DNA from: Rhodococcus rhodnii
GTDB taxonomy: Bacteria; Actinomycetota; Actinomycetes; Mycobacteriales; Pseudonocardiaceae
Direction: 5' to 3'
Length of the DNA: 64,000 nt
NCBI GenBank assembly: GCA_000720375.1
Contig: JOAA01000006.1
Coordinates: forward strand, 1-64,000
Shown: positions 1 through 14,128 of the stretch, piece after piece
How positions within the stretch are numbered: the first letter of the stretch is position 1
Layout: every line of letters begins with the position of its first letter
The notes under the pieces: generated by a model
Told to the model about the DNA's origin: nothing
Databases searched by the model: none
Seen by the model: only the letters and a program-made list of their open reading frames with translations
Program-made: the position numbers and the translations under genes

Positions 1-99
1 GAGAGCCCGGTGCGCTTAGCGGCGCACGCCGGGTTCGGGAGGCGGCTCGGAGAAACCCATCAGCGGCAACGCTGACAGGGCGCTCCGAGTCGACCTCAC
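1..99 (+). mobile_element. Group II intron 3' end (domains D5 and D6)
   Basis: Positions 3-36 fold as a canonical 34-nt domain V: 3-10 pairs with 29-36, a two-base bulge lies at 27-28, 11-16 pairs with 21-26, and the tetraloop is TAGC at 17-20. The catalytic AGC triad is at 4-6. Domain VI follows: 39-42 pairs with 94-97, 43-45 with 90-92, 46-52 with 83-89, and an inner hairpin is 60-65/70-75. A93 is left bulged, seven bases before the predicted splice site after AC at 98-99, as expected for the branch point. The rest of the intron and any reverse transcriptase lie left of the window. The pairing is read directly; splicing ability is inferred. Confidence 0.75.
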
Positions 100-275
100 A
101 GAAACCTTGCGGAAGGAGGAGTCCGCCGGGCGAGGTCTTCGGCGACGACGTCGTCGCAGCAGCCATGATCGACCGCCTCGTCCACCACGCCGAAGTCATC
201 TCGATGAAGGCAGACAGCTACCGCCTCAAAGACCGCAACCTCGGCCGCGTCCCCGCAGCCAAAACCAACGACTAG
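100..275 (+). pseudogene. istB: istB (IS21-family ATPase) C-terminal fragment, 3' exon of the intron
   Basis: In the frame that stops at TAG 273-275 the translation runs from GEVFGDDVVAAAMIDRL to LKDRNLGRVPAAKTND, the typical C-terminus of actinobacterial IstB transposition helpers (the family reads KPFGRWGEVFGDDVVAAAMIDRLVHH). Just after the intron the frame reads KPCGRRSPPGEVF instead of KPFGRWGEVF, so the junction has decayed or gained bases. Only about 55 residues of a protein of about 260 lie in the window, and the upstream part is separated by the intron. It is non-functional as it stands unless the intron splices and the small irregularity is tolerated. Confidence 0.7.
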
Positions 276-346
276 AGATCAACAACAAACTAGGGTGGGT
301 CCATTTTCAACCGACCCAGCCGGGTCCACATTCAGCCGCCGTGACA
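276..346 (+). mobile_element. Right-hand end of an IS21-like element
   Basis: After the istB stop there is the spacer usual for IS21-type elements: a GGGTGGGTCCATTTTCAACC block, a second GGGTCCA block, then CAGCCGCCGTGACA ending at 346, which resembles the ...CCGCCG-TGACA terminal inverted repeat of these elements. The left end is outside the window, so the repeat cannot be paired here. No flanking target duplication can be tested. Confidence 0.45.
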
Positions 347-352
347 CCGTGC

Positions 353-870
353 GGGCGGGTCGGCCGGCGACGCACACCGAATAAGGCAATTGCGGACCAG
401 CCGCCCACTGACCGCGCCCGGACCACGACCCAGTTCTCGGGCGATCACCCCAACCCTCACATTCACCCGGCACACACCGGCAACCATCACCGCTCACCCA
501 AGGACAGCCCTGGGGGCAGATCGACCGGCGACGCACACCGAACAAGGCAGTCGCAGACCAGCTACCTACTGACCGCGCCCGCATCTCGGCCCAGCTCTCA
601 GGCAATCACCCCAACCCTCACTCTCACCCGACACAGACCGGCGACCATCACCGCTCGTCCCGGGACGACCATGCGGGCAGATCGGCCGATGGCGCGCGCC
701 GGATATGGCAGTCGCGGACCAACTGCTGCTGATCGTGCCCGGATCTCGGCCCAGTTCTCAGGCAATCACCCCAACCCCCACATTCACCCGACACACACCG
801 GCGATCATCACCGCTCATCCAAGGACAGCCCTAGGGGCAGGTCAGCTGGTGGCGCGCGTCGGATCCGGAA
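353..870. repeat. ~160-bp tandem repeat, 3 full copies plus a partial fourth
   Basis: Units begin near 353, 513, 674 and 834. The shared core CAACCCTCAC-type segment recurs at 451, 612 and 772, giving periods of 161 and 160 bp. Copies are diverged (roughly 80-90 percent alike by eye) and differ mainly by substitutions. Each unit contains a GATCATCACCGCTC-like segment and a CACCCGACACACACCGGC-like segment. No unit has a start codon with a ribosome site, and the peptide obtained in any frame is low-complexity (Pro/His/Arg/Thr rich), so this is most likely non-coding. Its origin is unknown. Confidence 0.7.
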
Positions 871-902
871 ATCCAGCTGGAAGAACCTGGACACCCTTTC
901 TT

Positions 903-1243
903 CAGCATCCACACGCCAAACTGCACTGGATCGGCCTCTCGCACCTCACCCTCTATCGGACCTCCCGACTCAAAGAAGCACTCCGGTTGGTCTCCCGTCT
1001 CGATACCGACAACATCCTGCATGCCTTGGATCGGGGCTGGCTTCGGCGGCCCCGCAGCCGGATCCCCGAGTTCGTGGCCAGTGGCCGGCGTGTCCGCTGG
1101 GTCCGCGACACGATCACAGCGCACCTGATCGGCTGTACAACGCGTTTGTGGAATCCACCAACACCGAACTCCAGCTGTTGACCCGCAACACCTTCGGCGT
1201 CAAAGGCCTGAAGCCCTATTGTTCTGGGCCTGCTCAGGCTGGG
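903..1243 (+). pseudogene. ISL3-family transposase C-terminal remnant (frameshifted)
   Basis: One frame gives AKLHWIGLSHLTLYRTSRLK... followed by RSRIPEFVASGRRVRWVRDT up to about 1125. A second frame then continues with RLYNAFVESTNTELQLLTR, NTFGVKGLK. Together these match the C-terminal end of ISL3 transposases (LKEALR, RCRIPEFV, then NGLVESTNTKLRLLTRIAFGFK). The switch of frame at about 1115-1130 and the absence of the N-terminal two thirds show a dead fragment. It abuts the tandem repeat upstream and the P450 terminator downstream. Confidence 0.65.
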
Positions 1244-1259
1244 CGGTCACATAACCGCC
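1242..1259 (-). terminator. Possible terminator after the P450 gene
   Basis: GGCGGT (1242-1247) and ACCGCC (1254-1259) form a 6-bp stem with a 6-nt loop, 27 bases beyond the P450 stop. There is no T-tract. It could instead be part of the neighbouring transposon remnant's end. Confidence 0.3.
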
Positions 1260-1285
1260 GTTCCTGGCCGGTGACCACCCGCGGA

Positions 1286-2497
1286 TCAGTCATTAGCGCT
1301 GGCTAAGGTGACCGGGAGTCGCTCCATGTCGTAGATGTTGCCGTCGGTGCGCATCGGGACGTCCTGCGCCGCAATTGCCAGGCTCAGCTTCGGAAAGCGG
1401 GTGACCAGCGCCGAAAGGGCTGTCCGCAGTTCGAGGCGGGCCAGGTGTTGGCCGAGGCACTGGTGGATGCCGTGCACGAACGTGAGGTGTCCGTTGGCGT
1501 TGCGGCGCAGGTTCAGCTCGTCCGCGTCGTCGGCGAACTTGTGGGGGTCGCGGTTGGCGGCGTCCAACGACATGGCCACCGTCTGCCCTGCCTTGATCAG
1601 GACGCCTTCGATTTCCACGTCCGCTAACGCGGTTCGTACCGCGCCGGGGCCGATTCCGGTGTAGCGCAACAGTTCCTCGACCGCTTGTCCGGCGAGTTCC
1701 GGATCGGCGCGCAGGGCGGCGAACTGCTCGGGGTGGATCAGCAGGGCGAACGTGGCCATCCCGATCACGGCACCTGTCGTATGCAGTCCTGCGCCGAGCA
1801 GGAACGTGCCGAGTCCGGAGAGTTCGTCGTCTGTCAGGTCGCTGGTGGTCAGCTCGCTGAACACGTCATCGGTCGGGCTCTTGCGCTTTGCCGTCACCAA
1901 CCCACGGATGTACTCCTGCATCGACGCCCAGTTCGTACCGATGTCCTCCAGCGACATGCCTTCCCGGAACACCATTCCTTCGACCACGCTCTGGAAGTAC
2001 TCGCGGTCGGCGTACGGCACACCGAGCAGTTCACAAATGACCTGTGCGGGGATGGGGCGTGCGTACACAGCCATCAGGTCTACCGTCGGCCCTTCACGTT
2101 CTAACGCGTCAAGACGTTCTGCGGTGAATGCCTCCACTTGTTCGGTGAACAGCCGCATTCTGCGCGTCGTGAACTTGCCGGCGAGCAGTTTGCGGTAACG
2201 GGTGTGCTCAGGCGCGTCCAAGCCGAGGAAATCACCGGGTGCCGCGGGCGGCGGTGTCTCGGTGAAGCCGGGCATCGGCACGTGCTGCAGTTCGTAGCGG
2301 TTGCTGAACTGTGGATGCCCGAGAACTGCTCGGACTTCGTCGTACCCGGTGGCCAGCCAGCCTTCATGGCCGTCGGGAAAGATCATCGGGGTCAGTGGTC
2401 GCTCGTCGCGTAGTCGGACGAGTTCTGGCGGCAGTTTGAACGGGTGTTCCGCGGATCGCTGGACGAGCAATTCCACCTGGGTGAACGGTTCAGTCAT
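1286..2497 (-). CDS. Cytochrome P450
   Basis: A 403-residue soluble bacterial P450. The heme-binding loop is FVHGIHQCLG with Cys347 as the thiolate ligand, the K-helix ExxR is ELLR (275-278), and the I-helix is GAGLHTTG (235-242). In most bacterial P450s the residue before TT is Glu or Asp (AGHETT/AGxDTT); here it is His239, which may change proton delivery. The start ATG at 2497 has AAGGAG seven bases upstream, better than an upstream in-frame ATG at 2569 without one. It lies 90 bp downstream of, and in the same direction as, a SARP activator. Together they suggest a tailoring monooxygenase for a secondary metabolite, but no biosynthetic core enzyme is in the window. Substrate unknown. Confidence 0.93.
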   Translation of the reverse strand: MTEPFTQVELLVQRSAEHPFKLPPELVRLRDERPLTPMIFPDGHEGWLATGYDEVRAVLGHPQFSNRYELQHVPMPGFTETPPPAAPGDFLGLDAPEHTRYRKLLAGKFTTRRMRLFTEQVEAFTAERLDALEREGPTVDLMAVYARPIPAQVICELLGVPYADREYFQSVVEGMVFREGMSLEDIGTNWASMQEYIRGLVTAKRKSPTDDVFSELTTSDLTDDELSGLGTFLLGAGLHTTGAVIGMATFALLIHPEQFAALRADPELAGQAVEELLRYTGIGPGAVRTALADVEIEGVLIKAGQTVAMSLDAANRDPHKFADDADELNLRRNANGHLTFVHGIHQCLGQHLARLELRTALSALVTRFPKLSLAIAAQDVPMRTDGNIYDMERLPVTLASAND

Positions 2498-2545
2498 CGT
2501 CGGGCTCCTTGGGTGGTCGGTACTGTGCCCACATTGCCGACCTGC

Positions 2546-2574
2546 GGTGATAGCCCTCTGATAACGCACTTATA
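2546..2574 (-). promoter_or_regulatory. Candidate SARP operator: three heptamers on an 11-bp pitch
   Basis: On the + strand GGTGATA (2546-2552), TCTGATA (2557-2563) and ACTTATA (2568-2574) are separated by exactly 4 bp each (consensus nnTgATA). SARP activators bind direct heptamer repeats with 4-bp spacers just upstream of a promoter. These repeats sit between the SARP gene and the P450, about 50-75 bp upstream of the P450 start. Seen directly; binding is inferred. Confidence 0.5.
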
Positions 2575-2587
2575 GGCGCTGTAAGCG

Positions 2588-5500
2588 TCAGCTCAGCACC
2601 CTGCTGATCGCGTCTTGCCGGGGCATGTCCGCGCCGCTGCGGTAAGCCTCGTCGTACTCGGCTTGGCCCAGCCGGGAAACGAGTCCTGAGGCGAGTTCAC
2701 ACAGTTCCGGGTCGCCGTCGTCGAAGATGCCGCGGATGGCTTCGCTCATCCCGAGCATGGTGGCCGCACCGGCCAGATCGCCTTCGAGGAACAGCAAGGC
2801 TGCCAGCCGTTGCGCGGCCGAAGGGAGGTCACGGTGGACCGATGCCGCACTGATCATCAAGGGCAGCAACGCACGCGCTCCCGCTGCGTCACCAGCAGCG
2901 AGGCGGTTCGCCATACGCGGCGACGCGATCATGTCGCGGGCGGCGTCTTCAGGCATCGGCGTGTCGCGGGCGAACGTCAACAGCTGGTCGAGTTCACGAT
3001 CCGATCCATCCGGATCGCCGCAGTGCCGCAGGAGCTCCGCCTTAGCAAGGGCAACCCCGACCTCGATCAGACGCAGGCCGGTCTCGTCGGCCAGTCGTTC
3101 GGCGCGCTCCAGCTCACGCCGGGCGCCCGGCAGATCACCCGCGCGCATCCGCGCGTTGGCCAGGCCCAGCCGGTACTCCCACTCGTTCGGCAGCCCCAGC
3201 GCGACCGCCCGTTCATTGGCTGCGATGGCCGCGTCATGATCACCGTGAACGGAGTGGACATAGCCCACACCTGCCAGCGCAATCGCGGTGAACAGGCGGT
3301 CGCCCGTCTCCTCGAATGCCCGCAACGCCTGCGTCGTCGCGGTCTCAAGCCCTACCCAGTTGCCCCGGTCATGATGGGCAACGGTCTCGACCAGGTACGT
3401 GCAAGCACAAGCCCAACGGTCGGAGCCCGCGCGTACCTCGCGTATCTCGCGCTCGACCAGCTCGTCGAGGCCGAGGAGATAACCCGCTGACAGCGTCGCC
3501 ATCATCGCGATCGGGTACCTACGCAACGCCCCGTCCTCGATCAACGTGCGGATCCACTCGGGGTCCTCGGTCAGCGGACCGGTGCCTGTGACCATTTGGA
3601 ACGCGGTGAAGACCAGACGAGCGTCATCGGGCAGCGCGTCGCCGAATTCGAGCACGGCTGTCACGAACGATTCGGCCCGCGCGTCATATCGCGGCATGCT
3701 CCAGTACCAGCACAACGGGGCAAGCAGTCGGACAGCCGTGCTGACGTCGCGGGTGTCTATGGCCGAGCGTAGGGCGAGAATCAGGTTGTCGTACTCGGCC
3801 TCGAACAACGCCAGCGTGATGGGCTGCTCGGCGGACCGCAGCAGCGGCTCGTGGTGTTCGGCCATGTCCGCGAAGTACCGCCGGGACCTGTCCTGGATGG
3901 CGTCTCGCTCACCGGCTGCCGCGAGTTTCTCGGCCATGTAGGCACGAATGGTCTCCAGCATGCGGTAGCCGGTGCCCACTCCATCCACAATGGACTTGTC
4001 GACCAACGAGCCGAGGACGTAGGCAACATCCTCGGCAGGCAGCTTTTCGTCCGTGCACACCGCTTCGACGGCGGCGGTGGAAGCGGTGGGGAACACCGAC
4101 ATCCGGCGCGCCAGCACTTGCTCCTGCTCGGTCAGCAGGTCCCAGCTCCACTCGATCACGGCGTGCAGGGTGCGCTGACGTGGACCCGCCCCGCGGTTGC
4201 CGGTGGCCAGCAGCCGGAACCGGTCATGGAGGCGCTGCGCGACCTGCTGAACGTTCATCGACCGCAACCTCGCGGCGGCCAGCTCCAACGCGAGCGGCAA
4301 CCCGTCCAAGCTGCGCACCACGTTCACCACAGCATCCACGGTGGACTCATCGAGCCGGAATCCCGGCCGCGCGGCCACCGCCCGATCGATGAACAGCCGC
4401 ACAGCCGGGGATTCGTGGGCGGCGGCCGTGTCAGTCCCCTGACGCGGCACATCAAGTGGACCGAGACGGCACAGCGCCTCACCCACGACCTCCAACGGCT
4501 CCCTGCTGGTGGCCAGGATGGTCAGCCCCGGCTGTCGTTCGAGCACCTCGCGGGCGAACCTCGCGACGGCTTCCACGACGTGCTCGCAGTTGTCCAGGAC
4601 GAGCACGGCCTCGCTCACGCCGAGCAACTCGACCACCCGGTCGACCGGCTGCGCCGGACCGCCACCCAGCGGCCGGGCGTTCGGCAAACTCAGCGCACCG
4701 AGAACCGCCTCGGCCACGCCGTCCTCGTTTTGCACGCCTGCCAGCGGGACCAGCCACAGCCGACCTTGCCGATGGGTCCGATGCTGGGCTGCCGCCGCCA
4801 CGGCCAGGCTCGTCTTCCCTACGCCGCCTGGGCCGACCACAGTGACCAGCCGTGAGGCGTCGAGGAGCTCGTTGACCAGCTTCAGCTCGTCGTCGCGGCC
4901 CGCGAAGCTGGTCAGCCGTGCAGGCAGACGGCCAGGCACCAGCTCGGGCCTGTCGCTGCTGCCACGCAATACGGCCAGGTGCGCCTCGCGCACGTCGGCC
5001 GAGGGGTCGACGCCGAGCTCGTCGGCAAGTCTGCCGCGCACTTCGTCGTACACCGCCAATGCGTCGGACTGACGGCCTGCCGCGGCCAGTGCGCGCATGC
5101 GCAACGCCGCCAGCCGCTCCCGCAGCGGTTGGTCCGCCGACGCCGCCGTCAGGTCAGCCAGGATTTCGGCGTGACGCCCAAGCTCGAGTTCCGCTTCGAA
5201 GCGGTCTTCCATGACGACTGCCCGCAGCTCTTCGAGGCGCACGGCGGCCGGGTCCGCGAACGGGGCTTCGCGGACGTCGGCCAGCGCAGGGCCTCGCCAG
5301 AGTGCGAGAGCTTCGTCAAGGAGGGCTGCCGCGCTCTGCGGCGCGCCCGCGGTCAGTTCCCGCCTTCCGCCAGCGGCTAGTGCTTCGAACTGGCGTACGT
5401 CCACATCGTCCGGGAGAACCCCAAGCCGATAGCCCGTGCCGACCGACTCCACCGCTCCCGAGTCCCGCAGAGCTTTGCGCAGCCGGTAGATCAGGGCGTG

Positions 5501-5689
5501 CAAGGCGTTGAGGGCGTCGGTTGGCGGGGTTTGTCCCCAAAGGTCGTCGATGAGTGACTCTGAGGACACGCTATGACCCGCCGCCAGCGCCAGTCTGGCC
5601 AGCAGCATGCGCAGCCGGGCCGCCGAGATCTCCATCGGCGTTCCGTCGGCCGCGTAGGCCTGGACCGGTCCGAGCAGCGCTATCCGCAT
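2588..5689 (-). CDS. AfsR/SARP-family transcriptional activator with NB-ARC and TPR domains
   Basis: A 1033-residue regulator. The N-terminal winged-helix DNA-binding domain spans about residues 1-92 and the BTAD domain about 95-240. A STAND/NB-ARC ATPase follows with Walker A GPGGVGKT (286-293), an LVLDNCEHV Walker B and an ATSREPL sensor. The C-terminal half is helical TPR-like repeats. The start chosen is ATG 5689, because MRIALLGPVQA is the usual beginning of the DNA-binding domain; longer in-frame starts run antisense into the divergent gene. Family members switch on antibiotic or secondary-metabolite genes. The gene precedes the P450 on the same strand and a heptamer array lies between them, so the P450 is the likeliest target. 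Confidence 0.93.
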   Translation of the reverse strand: MRIALLGPVQAYAADGTPMEISAARLRMLLARLALAAGHSVSSESLIDDLWGQTPPTDALNALHALIYRLRKALRDSGAVESVGTGYRLGVLPDDVDVRQFEALAAGGRRELTAGAPQSAAALLDEALALWRGPALADVREAPFADPAAVRLEELRAVVMEDRFEAELELGRHAEILADLTAASADQPLRERLAALRMRALAAAGRQSDALAVYDEVRGRLADELGVDPSADVREAHLAVLRGSSDRPELVPGRLPARLTSFAGRDDELKLVNELLDASRLVTVVGPGGVGKTSLAVAAAAQHRTHRQGRLWLVPLAGVQNEDGVAEAVLGALSLPNARPLGGGPAQPVDRVVELLGVSEAVLVLDNCEHVVEAVARFAREVLERQPGLTILATSREPLEVVGEALCRLGPLDVPRQGTDTAAAHESPAVRLFIDRAVAARPGFRLDESTVDAVVNVVRSLDGLPLALELAAARLRSMNVQQVAQRLHDRFRLLATGNRGAGPRQRTLHAVIEWSWDLLTEQEQVLARRMSVFPTASTAAVEAVCTDEKLPAEDVAYVLGSLVDKSIVDGVGTGYRMLETIRAYMAEKLAAAGERDAIQDRSRRYFADMAEHHEPLLRSAEQPITLALFEAEYDNLILALRSAIDTRDVSTAVRLLAPLCWYWSMPRYDARAESFVTAVLEFGDALPDDARLVFTAFQMVTGTGPLTEDPEWIRTLIEDGALRRYPIAMMATLSAGYLLGLDELVEREIREVRAGSDRWACACTYLVETVAHHDRGNWVGLETATTQALRAFEETGDRLFTAIALAGVGYVHSVHGDHDAAIAANERAVALGLPNEWEYRLGLANARMRAGDLPGARRELERAERLADETGLRLIEVGVALAKAELLRHCGDPDGSDRELDQLLTFARDTPMPEDAARDMIASPRMANRLAAGDAAGARALLPLMISAASVHRDLPSAAQRLAALLFLEGDLAGAATMLGMSEAIRGIFDDGDPELCELASGLVSRLGQAEYDEAYRSGADMPRQDAISRVLS

Positions 5690-5747
5690 GGCTCGATCAT
5701 CCCGTGTGCCACTGTCAAGAAAACGCCCCAGGTATATTCCGCCGCTG

Positions 5748-8891
<3,144 letters not shown>

Positions 8892-8896
8892 ACTTT

Positions 8897-8936
8897 ACAC
8901 AACCGGGTTGCGTTGATAACACAACCAAGTTGCGTT
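8897..8936. promoter_or_regulatory. Tandem TetR operators in the TetR/SDR divergent promoter
   Basis: ACACAACCGGGTTGCGTT (8897-8914) is repeated as ACACAACCAAGTTGCGTT (8919-8936), with starts 22 bp apart (two helical turns). Each contains the inverted repeat CAAC-N3-GTTG. The pair occupies the 74-bp gap between the TetR and SDR genes, which fits cooperative binding of two repressor dimers. Confidence 0.7.
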
Positions 8937-8965
8937 AATTTGAAAGGTGCTGAAAGGAGCATCAG

Positions 8966-9847
8966 ATGTCCATCTGGTTCATCACAGGAGCGTCGCGTGG
9001 CCTCGGCCGCAGCATCACCAAGGCCGCCCTCGCCGCAGGCCACAACGTCGTCGCCACCGCGCGGACACCGTCCCAATTGGACGACCTCGCCGCGGAACAC
9101 CCCGCCACACTTCGCCCCCTGGCTGTGGATGTCACCGACCCAGCCGCGGTCGCGTCCGCCGTCAAGTCCACAGTCGACCTGCACGGCCGGATCGACGTGG
9201 TGGTCAACAACGCGGGCTACGCCAACATGGCCCCGATCGAGACGATGGATCCCGCTGACTTCCGCGCTCAGGTCGAGACCAACTTCTTCGGTGCCGTCGA
9301 GGTGACTCGCGCGGTGCTGCCGACGTTGCGCGCGCAGCGTTCCGGTCACGTCGTGCAGATCTCGTCGATCGGTGGCCGCGTGGGCGCGCCCGGCATGTCG
9401 GCCTACCAGTCCGCCAAGTGGGCGGTCGAAGGCTTCTCCGAGGTGCTCGCCGCGGAGACGGCGCCCTTCGGGGTGAAGGTCACCATCGTCGAACCCGGCT
9501 TCATGCGTACCGACTGGGCCGGATCGTCCATGCGGATCGCCGACGTCCCCGCCGAATACCAAGGCACAGTCGGCCAGATCGCCGAGCACCTGCGTGACGT
9601 CGTCGACAGCGCGCCGATCGATCCGGACAAGGCCGCATCGGCGATCCTGCACGTCACCGAGGTCGACGATCCGCCGCTCCGGCTGCTGATCGGCAGCGAT
9701 GCCGCGGACATCGCCGCCGGAGTCGCTCGCAGGCGCTCAGCGGAGGACGCGAAGTGGGACGAACTCTCCCGGTCGGTCAACTTCGACGGCGCGTCGACGA
9801 CCGAATGGCGAAACGCCAGCACCTTGGCAGAGAGTTACGACCACTGA
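8966..9847 (+). CDS. Short-chain dehydrogenase/reductase
   Basis: A 293-residue classical SDR: cofactor motif TGASRGLG (7-14), NNAG (81-84), catalytic Ser133/134, Tyr147 and Lys151 (YQSAK), and the PGFMRTDW loop. The Arg after the first Gly pair suggests NADP(H). GAAAGGAG precedes ATG 8966 by 8 nt. Its promoter carries the double operator for the adjacent TetR protein, so it is likely induced by the substrate or ligand that regulator senses. The last 13 bp overlap the convergent kinase gene. Substrate not predictable. Confidence 0.92.
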   Translation: MSIWFITGASRGLGRSITKAALAAGHNVVATARTPSQLDDLAAEHPATLRPLAVDVTDPAAVASAVKSTVDLHGRIDVVVNNAGYANMAPIETMDPADFRAQVETNFFGAVEVTRAVLPTLRAQRSGHVVQISSIGGRVGAPGMSAYQSAKWAVEGFSEVLAAETAPFGVKVTIVEPGFMRTDWAGSSMRIADVPAEYQGTVGQIAEHLRDVVDSAPIDPDKAASAILHVTEVDDPPLRLLIGSDAADIAAGVARRRSAEDAKWDELSRSVNFDGASTTEWRNASTLAESYDH

Positions 9848-10314
9848 GGTCGGTCCGCCGACGCCGTGACGTCGAACAGGTCCAGTTCGTCCTGGTCGGG
9901 CGCTTCGAACACCTTCGCATACTCGATCAACAGCTCCCGGGTGACCGGAACGGCCCCTTCGCTGTTGCGCTTCTCGAGTCGGCGAACAAGCTCGTCGAAC
10001 GGCGCTGCCAAGTAATGGAGCTCCACGTGGGCACCGAGCGCCCGACCTATGTCGCGCATCTGGTCACGCTCCGCGCGTGACCAGAAACCGAACTCCAGAA
10101 CCACGTTCTGGCCAAGCCGGAGCAGGTCCTGCGCGAGTGTCCGGAACTGACGCTCAAGCTTGTCTCGAAACTGCTCGTCGAACAGGTCCACGCCGAGCCC
10201 GGCCAGCCATTCGTCGGGACACAGCCGAACCGCTGGAATCTCGGCGGCCAGCCGCTTCGCCATGGTCGTCTTGCCCGAACCGGGAAGCCCGCACAACAAG
10301 ATCAGCCTGGTCAT
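9835..10314 (-). CDS. P-loop ATP-binding kinase-like protein
   Basis: A 159-residue single-domain AAA_33/zeta-toxin-like P-loop NTPase. Walker A is GLPGSGKTT (9-17), followed by a CPDEWL segment (32-37) and an LEFGFWSRAERD motif typical of small-molecule kinases of the chloramphenicol-phosphotransferase/gluconate-kinase-like group. GAGG lies 8-11 nt before the ATG. It converges on and overlaps the SDR by 13 bp, and the gap to the rightward membrane-anchored gene is 118 bp. The phosphorylated substrate is unknown. Confidence 0.85.
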   Translation of the reverse strand: MTRLILLCGLPGSGKTTMAKRLAAEIPAVRLCPDEWLAGLGVDLFDEQFRDKLERQFRTLAQDLLRLGQNVVLEFGFWSRAERDQMRDIGRALGAHVELHYLAAPFDELVRRLEKRNSEGAVPVTRELLIEYAKVFEAPDQDELDLFDVTASADRPQWS

Positions 10315-10432
10315 CCGCTACCTCAATCGCCTGTCGTATGAGGTCAGCGTGCCGGATGTGCGGGGGCGAGGTACGGCGGATCCTGCAAACCACGCTCGCC
10401 GGCCCGCTCGCGCGTCGTACCCTCTGGACCTG

Positions 10433-13283
<2,851 letters not shown>

Positions 13284-13299
13284 TCACCCTCCATCTACG

Positions 13300-13344
13300 T
13301 CGTACGGTACGCCGTACGAACCCAACCGTACGGTACGGTGTACG
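13300..13344. promoter_or_regulatory. Double TetR-type operator between VOC and TetR genes
   Basis: CGTACGGTACGCCGTACG (13301-13318) is a perfect 7-bp inverted repeat around TACG. A second copy, CGTACGGTACGGTGTACG (13327-13344), keeps the left arm and spacer and 5 of 7 bases of the right arm. Starts are 26 bp apart. Together they fill the 89-bp divergent promoter. Confidence 0.7.
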
Positions 13345-13372
13345 AAAGATGCAAGGCGAAGGAGACCCCGCG

Positions 13373-14128
13373 TTGGCGCGAAGTTCCCCGGCCCCAGACC
13401 TGGCCCGCAGCATCTACCTGTTGTGGGGCCACCATCCGAGTCCTGGGCGGTCCGGCCTGTCCGTGACCGCGATCGTCGCCGCGGGTATCGAGATCGCCGA
13501 CGCCGACGGGCTCGACGCCGTCTCGATGCGCAAAGTGGCCAACCACCTGGGTGTCGGCGCGATGTCCTTGTACGCGCACGTGCCCGGCAAGGACGAACTC
13601 ACCGCCCTGATGGTCGACTCGGTGCACGGTGAGCTCTACGAAGACGTCGACGCCGCGGCCCGGGCTGGCGACTGGCGTGCGGCGATGAAATTCGTCGTGG
13701 CGCAGAACTGGGCACTCTACGAGCGGCACCCGTGGCTGCTGGACATCCGCTCGTCCCGGCCCAACCTGGGCCCGAACATCAGCCGCAAGTACGAAACCGA
13801 GCTACGGCCCCTGGACGGCATCGGCCTCTCCGACATCGAGATGGACGCCGCGCTGACCCTCGTTCTCGGCCACGTCGACAGCGCGGCCCGGGCGCGCCGC
13901 AGTACCGTGCGCGCCCAGGCCGAGTCCGGGATGACCGACGCCGAATGGTGGGGTGTCGTCTCCCCTGTGCTCTCCCAGGTCATGGTCGACGACGACCTCG
14001 TGCTGTCCGCCCGGGTCGGCAGCGCGGTCGGCGCTCAGTTCAACGCCGCCCAGAACCCCGAGCACGCGCTCGCGTTCGGCCTGGACACCATCCTCGACGG
14101 CATCCAGGCCCGCATCGGTCAGCGCTGA
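13373..14128 (+). CDS. TetR-family regulator (TetR_C type)
   Basis: 251 residues from TTG 13373, which has GGAG 8 nt upstream (13361-13364). An ATG at 13349 directly behind the operator would add 8 residues but has no ribosome site. The N-terminus APDLARSIYLLWG then GRSGLSVTAIVAAGIEIADADG ... RKVANHLGVGAMSLY is the helix-turn-helix of the TetR class that senses tetracycline-like or aromatic drugs. The C-terminal domain carries the TetR_C pattern HPWLLDIRSSRPNLGPN. It probably represses itself and the divergent VOC gene through the tandem palindromes. The end overlaps the convergent LamG gene by 10 bp. Confidence 0.9.
   Translation: MARSSPAPDLARSIYLLWGHHPSPGRSGLSVTAIVAAGIEIADADGLDAVSMRKVANHLGVGAMSLYAHVPGKDELTALMVDSVHGELYEDVDAAARAGDWRAAMKFVVAQNWALYERHPWLLDIRSSRPNLGPNISRKYETELRPLDGIGLSDIEMDAALTLVLGHVDSAARARRSTVRAQAESGMTDAEWWGVVSPVLSQVMVDDDLVLSARVGSAVGAQFNAAQNPEHALAFGLDTILDGIQARIGQR

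Noticed and set aside
353..870. CRISPR array
   Set aside because: The repeated unit is ~160 bp with no short identical repeat/spacer alternation, and no cas gene is present.
107..1306. An open frame of 399 codons rich in Arg, Pro, His and Thr on the + strand
   Set aside because: It crosses the intron/istB junction, the 160-bp repeat and the ISL3 remnant in one frame, has no ribosome site and is low-complexity; the open frame results from high GC.
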